Below, one piece after another: positions 8,688 through 17,883 of a DNA stretch of 64,000 bases; the stretch's first letter is position 1, and each line of letters begins with the position of its first letter. Position numbers and translations under genes: made by a program. Location of the stretch: the NCBI GenBank assembly GCA_047975215.1, contig JBKEDD010000112.1, forward strand, positions 1 through 64,000. The letters run 5' to 3'. The DNA is from JAGRMG01 sp047975215. Its GTDB lineage: Bacteria; Pseudomonadota; Alphaproteobacteria; Rhodobacterales; Rhodobacteraceae. A model generated the notes under the pieces. It was not told the DNA's origin. It was given only the letters and a program-made list of their open reading frames with translations, and made no database searches.

Positions 8688-9614
8688 ATGGTCGAGATAT
8701 TCCTGCGCACGCTTCCCTTCTTTGCGATCATCGGCCTTGGGTACTGGGCCGGGCGCAGCCGGTTCATCACCCAGGAGGCCAACGCCTACCTGACAAAGTT
8801 CGTGTTCTACTTCGCGCTTTCGGCGATGCTGTTCCGGTTTTCCGCCACCCTGCCGTTTTCCGAGATCTTCAACGGCCGCCTGATCCTCGCCTATCTCTGG
8901 GGCACGGCGTTCGTCTACGGCGTCGCCACGGCGGCGGCCTTCCTGCGCGGGCTCGACGTGCCGACCGCGGCGGTCGAGGCGCAATGCGCCGCCATCGGCA
9001 ATGTCGGGTTTCTTGGCCTGCCCATGCTGTCGGTACTGTTCGGCGAGGCCGCGATAGGGCCCGTGATGCTGGTGCTGGCGACCGATCTTGTAGTGTTTTC
9101 CAGCCTGATCGTCATCCTGATCAACGGCGGGCGCGACGGGCGGCTGGGTCTGGGCACGCTGCGCCTGATCGGTGCCGGGCTGCTGCGCAACCCGATGATC
9201 GTCTCGATCACCGCCGGCCTGCTCTGGTCGGCTTTCGCCCTGCCGATACCCGAACCGATGGGCGATTTCCTGACCATCCTGGGCGGTGCCGCCACGCCCG
9301 GCGCGCTGTTTGCCATCGGCGCCTCGCTCGCCAGCCGCAGCGCCGAACGCGTGCGCGTCGCCGCCTGGCTCGGTTTTTGCAAGCTGGTGTTGCACCCTCT
9401 CTTCGTGGGGCTGGCGGTGCTGGTGTTCTTCCCGCTCGATGCGTTCTCGGCGCAAGTGGTTGTCGCGGCCGCCGCCCTGCCGGTGGCGGGGAACGTATTC
9501 ATGCTGGCCCAGCACTACGGCATCGCCCCGCACCGGGTCTCGGCTGCGATCCTGCTGTCGACCGCCGCCAGCATCCTGACGGTTCCCCCGGTAATTGCCT
9601 GGGTCAGCCTCTGA
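8688..9614 (+). CDS. AEC (auxin efflux carrier) family permease
   Basis: A 308-residue, ten-helix-type secondary transporter. The N-terminus (FLRTLPFFAIIGLGYWAGR, then NAYLTKFVFYFALSAMLF) matches the first half-repeat of AEC proteins. The second half has the typical GAATPGALFAIGASLA and AAALPVAGNVFMLAQHYG segments with helix-breaking Pro/Gly. Bacterial members move dicarboxylates or other organic anions; the substrate is unknown here. It follows mbfA by 37 bases and could be read through from it. Confidence 0.88.
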   Translation: MVEIFLRTLPFFAIIGLGYWAGRSRFITQEANAYLTKFVFYFALSAMLFRFSATLPFSEIFNGRLILAYLWGTAFVYGVATAAAFLRGLDVPTAAVEAQCAAIGNVGFLGLPMLSVLFGEAAIGPVMLVLATDLVVFSSLIVILINGGRDGRLGLGTLRLIGAGLLRNPMIVSITAGLLWSAFALPIPEPMGDFLTILGGAATPGALFAIGASLASRSAERVRVAAWLGFCKLVLHPLFVGLAVLVFFPLDAFSAQVVVAAAALPVAGNVFMLAQHYGIAPHRVSAAILLSTAASILTVPPVIAWVSL

Positions 9615-9709
9615 CCGGGCAGCCCGATCCTGCCTTCCCGGCGCATCGGCCCCTTTACCTGCACGCCCCGGCCCGATAGCCATATGGCGAACCGCAAGGG
9701 AGACAAGCC

Positions 9710-10540
9710 ATGGAAATCCTGTCCGAAAACGCGTGCTTTGGCGGCAGCCAGGGTGTCTATCGTCACGCCTCGGATACCTGCAAATGCGACATGACCTTCG
9801 GCCTGTTTCTTCCACCCGAGGCCGCCGACGGGCCGGTGCCGGTCCTGTGGTACCTGTCTGGTTTGACCTGCACCCACGAAAACGCCATGGTCAAGGCCGG
9901 TGCGCAGTGCTGGGCCGCCGAACAGGGCATCGCGCTGGTCTTTCCCGATACCAGCCCGCGCGGCGAAGGGGTGGCCGATGATGAGCAATACGATCTCGGC
10001 CAGGGGGCGGGATTTTACGTCAACGCCACCGAAAAACCCTGGGCGCCACATTTTCGCATGTGGGATTATGTCGCCGAGGAACTGCCGGCGCTGCTGGCCG
10101 AAAATTTCGCCATCGACCCGGACCGCCAGGCGATCACCGGTCATTCCATGGGCGGGCATGGCGCACTGACGCTGGCGATGAACCTGCCCGGACGCTACCG
10201 CTCGGTTTCCGCCTTCGCGCCGATCTGCAACCCGACCGGCAGCGACTGGGGCCGCAAGCAGTTGCGCGCCTATCTGGGCGAGGACGAATCCGCCTGGGCG
10301 CGGCACGACGCCAGCCTGCTGATGCGCGAGGCGGGCTTTGACGGCCCGATGCTGGTCGACACCGGCACCGCCGACCAGTTCATCGGAAACCTGGCCCCCG
10401 AGGCCCTGGCCGCTGCTGCCGCCGCACGCCGTCAGCAGATCACGATGCGACTGCAAAAGGGCTATGATCACAGCTATTTCTTCGTCTCCAGCTTCATGGC
10501 CGATCACGTCGCCTTCCATGCCGGGGCGCTTTGGGCCTGA
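9710..10540 (+). CDS. fghA: S-formylglutathione hydrolase
   Basis: A 276-residue alpha/beta hydrolase (esterase D family) that hydrolyses S-formylglutathione to formate and glutathione, the step after FrmA. The nucleophile elbow is GHSMGGHGAL with Ser146. The family-specific LSGLTCTHENAMVKAGAQ and FPDTSPRGEG motifs lie before it. The catalytic Asp is likely in DTGTADQF and the His in GYDHSYFFV near the end. AAGGGAGA precedes the ATG. It is followed 4 bases later by the DUF188 gene. Confidence 0.95.
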   Translation: MEILSENACFGGSQGVYRHASDTCKCDMTFGLFLPPEAADGPVPVLWYLSGLTCTHENAMVKAGAQCWAAEQGIALVFPDTSPRGEGVADDEQYDLGQGAGFYVNATEKPWAPHFRMWDYVAEELPALLAENFAIDPDRQAITGHSMGGHGALTLAMNLPGRYRSVSAFAPICNPTGSDWGRKQLRAYLGEDESAWARHDASLLMREAGFDGPMLVDTGTADQFIGNLAPEALAAAAAARRQQITMRLQKGYDHSYFFVSSFMADHVAFHAGALWA

Positions 10541-10544
10541 CGCC

Positions 10545-11000
10545 ATGGCGCTGTATCTCGATGCCGATGCCTGCCCGGTCAAATCCGAGGCCGAGCGGGT
10601 CGCAACGCGCCACCGCCTGACGATGTTCGTGGTTTCCAACGGCGGTCTGCGCCCGTCGGCCAACCCGCTGGTGCAACACGTGATCGTGGATGCGGGCGCC
10701 GACGAGGCCGACAAGTGGATCGCAGCCCGCTGTGGCCCGGGCGATGTCGTGGTGACGGGCGACATTCCCCTGGCGGCGAAATGCCTCGCGGCGGGGGCAC
10801 GGGTGCTGCGCCACAACGGCGAGGCATTCACGGCGGCCAATATCGGCGGGCAACTGGCCATGCGCGACCTGATGGCGGACATGCGCGCGGCCAATCCGCT
10901 GGGCGCGGGCGGCGCCGGGCGGGCGTTCTCGAAATCCGACCGGTCGCGCTTTCTCGATGCGCTGGAGCGTGAAATTCGCGCGGCCGGGCGGCCAGGCTGA
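10545..11000 (+). CDS. YaiI/YqxD (DUF188) family protein
   Basis: A 151-residue PIN-like protein of the UPF0178/DUF188 family. Motifs are LYLDADACPVKSE at the N-terminus, VVSNGG, the VVVTGDIPLAAKCLAAGA core and the IGGQLAMRDLMAD plus FSKSDRSRFLDALE ends, all characteristic. The acidic positions (Asp5, Asp7 and the GDIPLA Asp) resemble a metal site, but no biochemical role is established for the family. It starts 4 bases after the fghA stop codon, so the two are surely one transcript. Confidence 0.93.
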   Translation: MALYLDADACPVKSEAERVATRHRLTMFVVSNGGLRPSANPLVQHVIVDAGADEADKWIAARCGPGDVVVTGDIPLAAKCLAAGARVLRHNGEAFTAANIGGQLAMRDLMADMRAANPLGAGGAGRAFSKSDRSRFLDALEREIRAAGRPG

Positions 11001-11147
11001 TGGCGCCGCCCCAAGGCCGTGACGCCGTTCAGCGCAAGCGCCCCGCCAGACTTGCTTTTTGCCGACGACCGGCCCGAATATGCGGCAAGAACCGCACCGG
11101 GCGGCGCGGCTGAAAGCCGGGGGCCTGCCAACACAGGAGGACACAGC

Positions 11148-12065
11148 ATGACCGTACCGATCATTCCCTTTGCCGAGGGCGAGGCGCTGCTTGACTGGCT
11201 GGAACTGACGCGGGCGCTGGCCGATGCGCACGATCTGCCAAAGGCACAGATCGGGGATACGTTCCTTTACCGCGACCCCGACACCATGCTGACCCGGTCG
11301 GCCTGGATCGACGGGCTGGGAATTGCCGTCAAGACCGCCAACATCTTTCCCGGCAATCCGGGCCGGGGCAATCCGATGATCAATGGCGCCGTGTGCCTTT
11401 ATGGCGACCATGACGGCGCGCTGTCGGCACTGGTCGATTTCCATCTGGTGACGAAATGGAAGACCGCCGGCGACAGTCTGCTGGCGGCGCGCCGGCTGGC
11501 GCGGCCCGACAGCGAATCCATCCTGATCGTCGGCGCCGGCACGGTCGGGCATTCGCTGTGCCAGGCATTCGCCGCCGGCTTCCCCGGGGCGCGTATCGTG
11601 CTGTGGAACCGCACTCTCTCCAAGGCCCGCGAACTGGCGGGATCGCTGCCGGGGGTCGGCGTCGCCGACGATCTGGCAACCGCGGTGCGGGGCGCCGATA
11701 TCGTCGTGACCGCAACCATGTCCTCGCAGCCGGTGATCCACGGCGGGTGGCTGCGCCCCGGCCAGCATGTCAACCTGATCGGCGCCTATCGACCCGACAT
11801 GCGCGAGGCCGACGACGCGGCGCTGAAACGCTCGCGCATCTTTGTGGACAGTTTCGACACCACGCTCGACCATATCGGCGAATTGAAGACACCCATCGCC
11901 GAGGGCGTGATTTCGCGCGATGACGTGATTGCCGATTTCTACGATCTGGGCGCGTTTGCCCGGACGGCGCCCGAGGACATAACGCTGTTCAAGAACGGCG
12001 GCGGCGCGCATCTCGACCTCATGACCAGCCGCTACATTCTCGACAAGTGGCAGGCGGCGCAGTGA
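11148..12065 (+). CDS. Ornithine cyclodeaminase / mu-crystallin family protein
   Basis: A 305-residue NAD(P)-dependent enzyme. The Rossmann motif is VGAGTVGHSL in the middle, with NRTLSKARELA after it. The conserved substrate-side stretches are KTANIFPGNPGRGNP and the LIGAYRPDMREAD/FVDSFD segments of this family. Members deaminate ornithine to proline, reduce ketimines or act on other amino acids, so the substrate cannot be fixed from sequence. A strong AGGAGG lies 7 bases before the ATG at 11148; the longer in-frame reading upstream is rejected on that ground. Confidence 0.88.
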   Translation: MTVPIIPFAEGEALLDWLELTRALADAHDLPKAQIGDTFLYRDPDTMLTRSAWIDGLGIAVKTANIFPGNPGRGNPMINGAVCLYGDHDGALSALVDFHLVTKWKTAGDSLLAARRLARPDSESILIVGAGTVGHSLCQAFAAGFPGARIVLWNRTLSKARELAGSLPGVGVADDLATAVRGADIVVTATMSSQPVIHGGWLRPGQHVNLIGAYRPDMREADDAALKRSRIFVDSFDTTLDHIGELKTPIAEGVISRDDVIADFYDLGAFARTAPEDITLFKNGGGAHLDLMTSRYILDKWQAAQ

Positions 12066-12103
12066 TTGCGCCATGTCCCAGGTATGCGGAACCGTAGCTC
12101 TAT

Positions 12104-12126
12104 TTGTCGCGATCCCGGCGCGACAA
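12104..12126. terminator. Hairpin between convergent genes
   Basis: TTGTCGCG and CGCGACAA form an 8-bp stem with a 7-nt loop between the stop codons of the cyclodeaminase-family gene and the MFS gene. There is no T-run on either strand, so termination is only suggested by position. Confidence 0.4.
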
Positions 12127-12179
12127 GGGTTCGCGCTTGGGGGCGGCAGGTCGGTGTGGCAGCCCTGGAATGCGGGAAA

Positions 12180-13421
12180 CTAGGCCGCCGCCCGCGTTGC
12201 CGTGCGATCCTCGCGCACCGGCAGATGCACGATGGCACTGAAGGCGCCGACACCGACGCCGATCCACCAGACTGCCGTATAGCTGCCATAGATGTCATAC
12301 ATCCGCCCGCCCAGCCAGACGCCCATGAAACTGCCAAGCTGGTGGCTGAGGAATACGATTCCGTATAGCGTGCCCATATAGCGCAGCCCGTAGATATGCG
12401 CGATCAGCCCCGAGGTCAGCGGCACCGTCGCCAGCCAGAGCGAACCCATCGCGACCGAAAACAGGATCACCGTCGCAGGCGTCATCGGCACCATGATGAA
12501 CGCCGCGGCGATCATGGTGCGGCCGGCATAGATCGCGGCCAGCAGGTATTTCCTTGAAAAGCGTTTGCCCGCCCAGCCCGCCAGCAACGTGCCGGCAACA
12601 TTCGCCGCGCCGATGATGGCGATCGCCATGGCGCCCAGCGCCGAGGTCGAGGTGATGCCGACAGAATAGAGCGCACCGCCCGGCATGATCGGGCCGCAGA
12701 CCTCGGTCACGAAGGCCGGGAAATGCGCGGTAACAAAAGCCAGCTGATAGCCGCAGCTGAAAAAGCCCAGAAAGATCAGCGTGAAGGACGGGTCGCGAAA
12801 GGCCCGCCCCAGCACCTCGCGCAAGGTTTCCTCCAACTCCTGCCGGCTGGCCATGGCGGGCGTCCGCATCAATGGCAGCGGCAGGATCAGCGCGAGGATC
12901 AGCGCCGCGAAGACAACGAAGGTCTCTTGCCAGCTTAGAAACCCGAGCAGCCATTCCGCCACAGGCGCACCGACAATCTGCCCCGCGCTGCCGGCGGCGG
13001 TGACCAGCGCCAGCGACATCGACCGGTTGTCATCCGACGACGCGCGCCCCACCACGCCCAGAATCACGCCGAACCCGGTGCCGGCGATGCCAAACCCCAC
13101 CAGCCAGGCATAAAGCTGATGCTCCAGCGGGGTGGCCGAACCGGCCGTCAGGACCATGCCCAGCGCATAGGTGAGCGCGCCCAGTACGATAGCCTTGCGG
13201 TCGCCGATCTTTTCGGCCAGCGCGCCGAACAGCGGCTGGCCGATCCCCCAGGCAAGGTTCTGGATGGCAATGGCGAGCGAGAACTCGGAGCGCAGCCAGC
13301 CGAATTCCTCGGCCACCGGAATCTGGAACACCCCGAACGACGCACGTACCGCGAAACTGACCATGATGACGACGCATCCGACGATAAGGACGGGCGTGAA
13401 GATGGAGGCTTTCGGGTTCAT
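12180..13421 (-). CDS. MFS transporter
   Basis: A 413-residue major facilitator with about 12 hydrophobic segments. The A-like motif between helices 2 and 3 reads GALAEKIGDRKAIVLG. The FGVILGVVGRASSDDNRSMSL and GWAGKRFSRKYLLAAIYAGR loops correspond to the later conserved loops. The N-terminus FAVRASFGVFQIPVAEEFGW resembles the monocarboxylate/oxalate-formate-like branch of the MFS, so an organic acid is a plausible cargo, but this is weak. GAGGAG precedes the ATG at 13421. It is divergent from zapE. Confidence 0.88.
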   Translation of the reverse strand: MNPKASIFTPVLIVGCVVIMVSFAVRASFGVFQIPVAEEFGWLRSEFSLAIAIQNLAWGIGQPLFGALAEKIGDRKAIVLGALTYALGMVLTAGSATPLEHQLYAWLVGFGIAGTGFGVILGVVGRASSDDNRSMSLALVTAAGSAGQIVGAPVAEWLLGFLSWQETFVVFAALILALILPLPLMRTPAMASRQELEETLREVLGRAFRDPSFTLIFLGFFSCGYQLAFVTAHFPAFVTEVCGPIMPGGALYSVGITSTSALGAMAIAIIGAANVAGTLLAGWAGKRFSRKYLLAAIYAGRTMIAAAFIMVPMTPATVILFSVAMGSLWLATVPLTSGLIAHIYGLRYMGTLYGIVFLSHQLGSFMGVWLGGRMYDIYGSYTAVWWIGVGVGAFSAIVHLPVREDRTATRAAA

Positions 13422-13593
13422 GCTGGCACTCCTCGGAATTTTCCCCGGCGACGATAGGCAAAACCCGGCAAGGTGCAATTCGGAACTTGTGGAGAACCCG
13501 ATCACCGGGGCAGGCACAGAGCCCGCCACCGGAACACGGCCCATCTGCAACAGACAGGTTTCCACTTGGCCCGTTGCGCATTATGCCTGCGGC

Positions 13594-14655
13594 ATGAACG
13601 ACGTAACCGCCCTCTATGCCGCCAGAATCGCCGATGGCACCCTGCACCGCGAGCCGGCACAGGCTGCCGTCCTGCCCGAGTTCGAACGCATCCGCGCAGC
13701 ACTTGCCGCGCCGGTGAAACGCGGGCTTTTTCGCAAACCGCCCGATCCGCCCAGGGGGCTGTACATCTGGGGGCCGGTGGGGCGCGGCAAGTCGATGCTG
13801 ATGGATCTGTTCGTCGAATCGATGGGCGCGGATGCCGGCGTGCGGCGGGTGCATTTCCACGCCTTCATGCAAGAGATCCACGCCGCCCTGCACGAGGCGC
13901 GCAAGGGCGGCGCCCAGGATGCGCTGGCCCCGGTGGCCGCAAGCGTCGCCAGCGGCACGCGCCTGCTGGCCTTCGACGAGATGCAGATCACCGACATCAC
14001 CGATGCGATGATCGTGGGCCGGCTGTTCGAGGCGCTTTTTGCCGCCGGGGTCGTCGTGGTCGCCACCTCCAACCGGGTGCCGGACGATCTGTACAAGGAC
14101 GGGCTGAACCGGCAGTTGTTCCTGCCCTTCATCCGGCTCATAAAGGAGCGGATGGTGGTGCATGAACTGGCCGGTCCGACCGATCATCGCCGGACCCGGC
14201 TGGCCGGAAAGCAGGTGTATTTCACCCCCATCGGCGCCGGGGCGCGGGCCGCCATCGACGCACTCTGGAACGGCCTGACCGGCGGTGTCTCGGAGCCGCT
14301 GCGCCTGCAGGTCAAGGGCCGCGATCTGGTACTTGAGCGGTTTCACAATTCGGTGGCGCGGGCCAGTTTCTACGAACTGTGCGGCCAGTATCTCGGCCCG
14401 GCGGACTACCTTGCCATCGCCGGGGCGGTGAAGGTGCTGATTCTCGAGGATATTCCACGCCTCTCGCGCCGCAACTTCAACGAGGCGAAACGGTTCGTCA
14501 CGCTGATCGACACGCTTTACGAGGCACGCGTTGGGCTGATCTGTTCGGCGGCGGCAGAGCCCGAGATGCTGTATGTCGAAGGCGAAGGCAGTTTCGAATT
14601 CGAACGCACCGCCTCACGGCTGCGCGAGATGCAGGCAGAGGATTGGGCCACCTGA
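13594..14655 (+). CDS. zapE: Cell division protein ZapE (AFG1-like ATPase)
   Basis: A 353-residue AFG1/ZapE P-loop ATPase. Walker A is GPVGRGKS (residues 60-67), Walker B is LLAFDEMQITD, and the sensor region is VVVVATSNRVPDDLYKDGLNR followed by the FLPFI segment, all typical. In E. coli ZapE associates with the Z-ring under stress; mitochondrial AFG1 helps degrade respiratory subunits. The ATG at 13594 gives the normal length. It converges on folC with 48 bases between. Confidence 0.94.
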   Translation: MNDVTALYAARIADGTLHREPAQAAVLPEFERIRAALAAPVKRGLFRKPPDPPRGLYIWGPVGRGKSMLMDLFVESMGADAGVRRVHFHAFMQEIHAALHEARKGGAQDALAPVAASVASGTRLLAFDEMQITDITDAMIVGRLFEALFAAGVVVVATSNRVPDDLYKDGLNRQLFLPFIRLIKERMVVHELAGPTDHRRTRLAGKQVYFTPIGAGARAAIDALWNGLTGGVSEPLRLQVKGRDLVLERFHNSVARASFYELCGQYLGPADYLAIAGAVKVLILEDIPRLSRRNFNEAKRFVTLIDTLYEARVGLICSAAAEPEMLYVEGEGSFEFERTASRLREMQAEDWAT

Positions 14656-14703
14656 CCCGGCCATAGACCCCAGCCCGCAACCGCCAGGGGCAACAGCACC
14701 CCG

Positions 14704-15978
14704 TCAGCCGTTTTCGCGCAGCACCCCGCCGGCCAGATAGAGCGAACCGCAGATCAGCACCCGCGCCGCGCCATCGCCTTCGGCTATTCGCGCGAGCGCC
14801 CCGGCGACATCCCCGGCCGTGGCGGCCCGCAATCCGACAGCGCGCGCGGCTGCCGCCGTTTCTGCGGCGCTCAGCGTGTTGGACTCGCCGGGGATGGATA
14901 CCGCCGTCAGGCTCTCGGTGATTCCGGCAAGCGGGCGCAGATATCCCTTCACGTCCTTGGTGTTCAGCATGCCGCAGATCAGATGCGTCGGGCGCGCCGG
15001 CAGGCTGGCCAGATGCGCCGCCAGCGCCTGCCCGGCGGCAGGGTTGTGGCCTCCGTCCAGCCACAGTTCAACACCCGGTGCCATCTGCGCCAACGGTCCG
15101 TGACGCAACCGCTGCATGCGCGCCGGCCAGTCGGCCCGCGTCACCGCCGCCTCGCAGGCCGCTCCGCCCAGCCCGAGATGGCGCAGCGCCGCCAGCGCCG
15201 CGCCGGCATTGTGCAACTGATGCGCGCCGGGAAGGTTTGGCAGCGCCAGATCGCACAGCCCGGTTTCATCACTGTAGACCAGGCGGCCGCGTTCCTGCGC
15301 CACATGCCAGTGCTGGCCATGCGCGATCAGTGGCGCACCCAGGCGCGCCGCCTGACGTTCGATCACCGCCATGGCCTCGTCGAGCTGAGGGCCGACGACA
15401 CAGGGAACCCCGCGTTTGATGATACCGGCCTTCTCGAAAGCGATCTGTGCCAGCGTATCGCCCAGATATTGCTGATGGTCGATCGACACCGGGGTTATGA
15501 TCGTCAGGGCCGGATGCGCGATCACGTTGGTCGCGTCCAGCCGCCCGCCCAGCCCGACCTCGAGCAGGGTGTAATCCGCAGAAACGCGGGCAAAGGCCAA
15601 CAGGGCGGCGCAGGTGGTGATCTCGAAATAGGTGATCGGGGCGTCGTCATTGGCGACATGGCATTCATCCAGCACCGCGCTCAGGTCGGGTTCTGAAATC
15701 AGCGCACCCGCCACCCGGATGCGTTCGTGAAACCGCGCCAGATGCGGCGAGGTATAGGCATGCGCGGCAAGGCCCGCGCCCTCCAGCCCGGCCCGGATCA
15801 TCGCCAGCGTCGACCCCTTGCCGTTGGTGCCGGCGACGTGGATCACCGGCGGCAAGCGGTCCTGCGGGTTGCCCAGCGCCGACAGCAGGCGCCAGACCCG
15901 GTCAAGCGTCAGGTCGATGATCTTGGGGTGCAGCGCCATCATCCGCTTCAGGATGACATCCGAGGACGGGTGCGTCAT
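14704..15978 (-). CDS. folC: Bifunctional dihydrofolate/folylpolyglutamate synthase
   Basis: A 424-residue Mur-ligase-type enzyme that adds glutamate to dihydropteroate and to folates. The ATP loop is HVAGTNGKGST (about 47-57). The family motifs TSPHLARFHERIRV and ITPVSIDHQQYLGDTL, and WLDGGHNPAA in the C-terminal domain, are all present. The start ATG overlaps the accD stop by 4 bases (ATGA), so translation is coupled in an accD-folC operon, the usual arrangement in alphaproteobacteria. Confidence 0.96.
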   Translation of the reverse strand: MTHPSSDVILKRMMALHPKIIDLTLDRVWRLLSALGNPQDRLPPVIHVAGTNGKGSTLAMIRAGLEGAGLAAHAYTSPHLARFHERIRVAGALISEPDLSAVLDECHVANDDAPITYFEITTCAALLAFARVSADYTLLEVGLGGRLDATNVIAHPALTIITPVSIDHQQYLGDTLAQIAFEKAGIIKRGVPCVVGPQLDEAMAVIERQAARLGAPLIAHGQHWHVAQERGRLVYSDETGLCDLALPNLPGAHQLHNAGAALAALRHLGLGGAACEAAVTRADWPARMQRLRHGPLAQMAPGVELWLDGGHNPAAGQALAAHLASLPARPTHLICGMLNTKDVKGYLRPLAGITESLTAVSIPGESNTLSAAETAAAARAVGLRAATAGDVAGALARIAEGDGAARVLICGSLYLAGGVLRENG

Positions 15979-16928
15979 TTTCCGGCGGTTTCGCCCGAAT
16001 TTGCCGCCGCTTCGGCCGCATCCGGCTGCTTTGCCGCGGTGGCCTTGTCTGGGGGCGGAAGGTCGCCCTTGACCGGCGGCGCGAGGCCCAGCAGCATCCG
16101 CGTGATGGCAATCAGTTCGTCGCGCAGGGCGGTGCGGGGCGTCACCCGGTCAAGCATTCCGTGATCCAGCAGGTACTCGGCGCGCTGGAACCCGTCAGGC
16201 AGGGTTTCGCGGATGGTCTGTTCGATCACCCGCGGCCCGGCGAAACAGATCAGCGCACCCGGTTCCGCGATATGCACGTCGCCCAGCATCGCAAAGCTGG
16301 CCGTGACGCCGCCGGTGGTGGGATGCGTCAGCACCACGATATAGGGCAGCCCGGCCTCTTTCAGCATCTGCACCGCGACGGTAGTGCGCGGCATCTGCAT
16401 CAGCGACAGGATTCCTTCCTGCATCCGGGCGCCACCGGCAGCGGAAAACAGGATCAGCGGGCGTTTCAGTTTTACCGCCTGTTGCGCGGCGGCGATGATG
16501 GCGTTGCCGACATACATGCCCATCGAGCCGCCCATAAACGAAAAGTCCTGCGCCGCCGCGACGATGGGCGTGCGGCCTATGTCGCCGGTGGCGACAAGCA
16601 TCGCCTCTTTCTCGCCGGTGGCTTTCTGCGCGGCCTTCATGCGGTCGGGATATTTCTTCTGGTCGCGGAAATGCAGCGGATCGGCGACCGGTTCGGGCAC
16701 CGCGACTTCGTTGAACACACCGCCGTCGAACAGCGCCCTGAACCGCGCCCGGGGCGAGATGGCCATGTGATGCCCGCAATTGGTGCAGACATTCAGGTTC
16801 TCGCTCAACTCGCGGTGAAACAGCATCGAGCCGCATTCGTCGCATTTCTGCCAGAGGTTCTCGGGCGTCTCGCGGCGCGAAAAGATCGAGTTGATCCGCG
16901 GCCGGACGTAATTGGTGATCCAGTTCAT
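15975..16928 (-). CDS. accD: Acetyl-CoA carboxylase carboxyltransferase beta subunit
   Basis: A 317-residue subunit that with AccA transfers carboxyl from biotin to acetyl-CoA in fatty acid synthesis. The N-terminal zinc ribbon has Cys29, Cys32, Cys48 and Cys51 (CDECG, CTNCG). The crotonase-like core shows the SFMGGSMGMYVGNA and FSAAGGARMQEG oxyanion stretches and THPTTGGVTASFAMLGD. The C-terminus is an Ala/Pro-rich tail of about 25 residues. The start at 16928 gives the MNWITNYVRPRI N-terminus usual in Rhodobacteraceae. Confidence 0.97.
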   Translation of the reverse strand: MNWITNYVRPRINSIFSRRETPENLWQKCDECGSMLFHRELSENLNVCTNCGHHMAISPRARFRALFDGGVFNEVAVPEPVADPLHFRDQKKYPDRMKAAQKATGEKEAMLVATGDIGRTPIVAAAQDFSFMGGSMGMYVGNAIIAAAQQAVKLKRPLILFSAAGGARMQEGILSLMQMPRTTVAVQMLKEAGLPYIVVLTHPTTGGVTASFAMLGDVHIAEPGALICFAGPRVIEQTIRETLPDGFQRAEYLLDHGMLDRVTPRTALRDELIAITRMLLGLAPPVKGDLPPPDKATAAKQPDAAEAAANSGETAGK

Positions 16929-16989
16929 GAGACAAACCCTTGCGCAACACCCTGAGGGCCGAGATAAGCCCAAGGGCCGGCAAATGCAA

Positions 16990-17883
16990 TCAACGCGCGA
17001 TGGCGATACGCGCCGCCAGCCAGGCAATCAGCATGGTCGCGAAATCCACCGCCAGCCATGCACGCAACGCGCCGGTATCGGACATCTCGTAGGGCAGCAC
17101 ATATAGCGACAGCCCGTTCAGCCCGCCGGGCATGGACACCAGCAGCAATGCCGTCACGTTGTTGAACAGATGCACGGCGATGGCCGGCCCCAGGGTGCCC
17201 GCCCGCGCCGTCAGGTCGGCCATGAGCAACCCGAACAGCCCGGCCCAGATCGCGATGAGCGGCGCGTTCGCCCCGGCTTCGGCCGGAACGAAATGGCCCA
17301 GCGAGAACAGCGCCGCGGGTACAACCATCCACACCAGCGGACTCTGGAACCTGGCCGCCAGCGTCTGCTGGATATAGCCGCGAAACAGGATTTCCTCGGC
17401 GCTGACCTGAATCAGGACGGCGCCCAGCGACAGCGGCAGAAGCATCGCCCAGACCGCCGGATCCAGATTGGGCCGCAGCGTCACGCCCATATCGTAAGGC
17501 GGCAGCACCAGCACAAGCGCACCCAGCACCAGCAACAGGCGCAGAACCCGCCAGAACTGCGCCAGCGCCAGCCCCGGCGGCCCGATCAGGCCCGCCCCGG
17601 CGCGCCGGTGCAGAAGCCGCGCCGCCAGCATCGTGGCCAGCGTGACAAACCCGAAACCGCCCAGCAGCACCAGCATCGGGCCGGGTGCATTGCCGCGCAG
17701 CACCTCGGAGCCGCGCCAGCGGCCGGGCGCCAGCGCGCCAAGCAGATCGTGCAGCAGCGCGTTCAGCCCCAATGACAGCGCGGCGATCAGGACCAGCCCG
17801 GCCAGCAGCCGCCACGGCGCGCAGGCGGCCCGCGCCGGGGCGACCAGGCGTTCATGCGCGCGGTAGGCCGGCGGGTTACGCAT
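16990..17883 (-). CDS. CPBP family intramembrane glutamic endopeptidase
   Basis: A 297-residue, multi-helix membrane protein of the CAAX protease/bacteriocin-processing (CPBP/ABI) family. The three catalytic motifs are visible: EEILFRG (Glu163, Glu164, Arg168), FSLGH (His197) and HLFNN near residue 238. These proteins cleave within the membrane; bacterial substrates are mostly unknown. Its ATG at 17883 lies inside the last 8 bases of the ABC-CNB gene, so the two are coupled. accD follows 61 bases after its stop codon. Confidence 0.9.
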   Translation of the reverse strand: MRNPPAYRAHERLVAPARAACAPWRLLAGLVLIAALSLGLNALLHDLLGALAPGRWRGSEVLRGNAPGPMLVLLGGFGFVTLATMLAARLLHRRAGAGLIGPPGLALAQFWRVLRLLLVLGALVLVLPPYDMGVTLRPNLDPAVWAMLLPLSLGAVLIQVSAEEILFRGYIQQTLAARFQSPLVWMVVPAALFSLGHFVPAEAGANAPLIAIWAGLFGLLMADLTARAGTLGPAIAVHLFNNVTALLLVSMPGGLNGLSLYVLPYEMSDTGALRAWLAVDFATMLIAWLAARIAIAR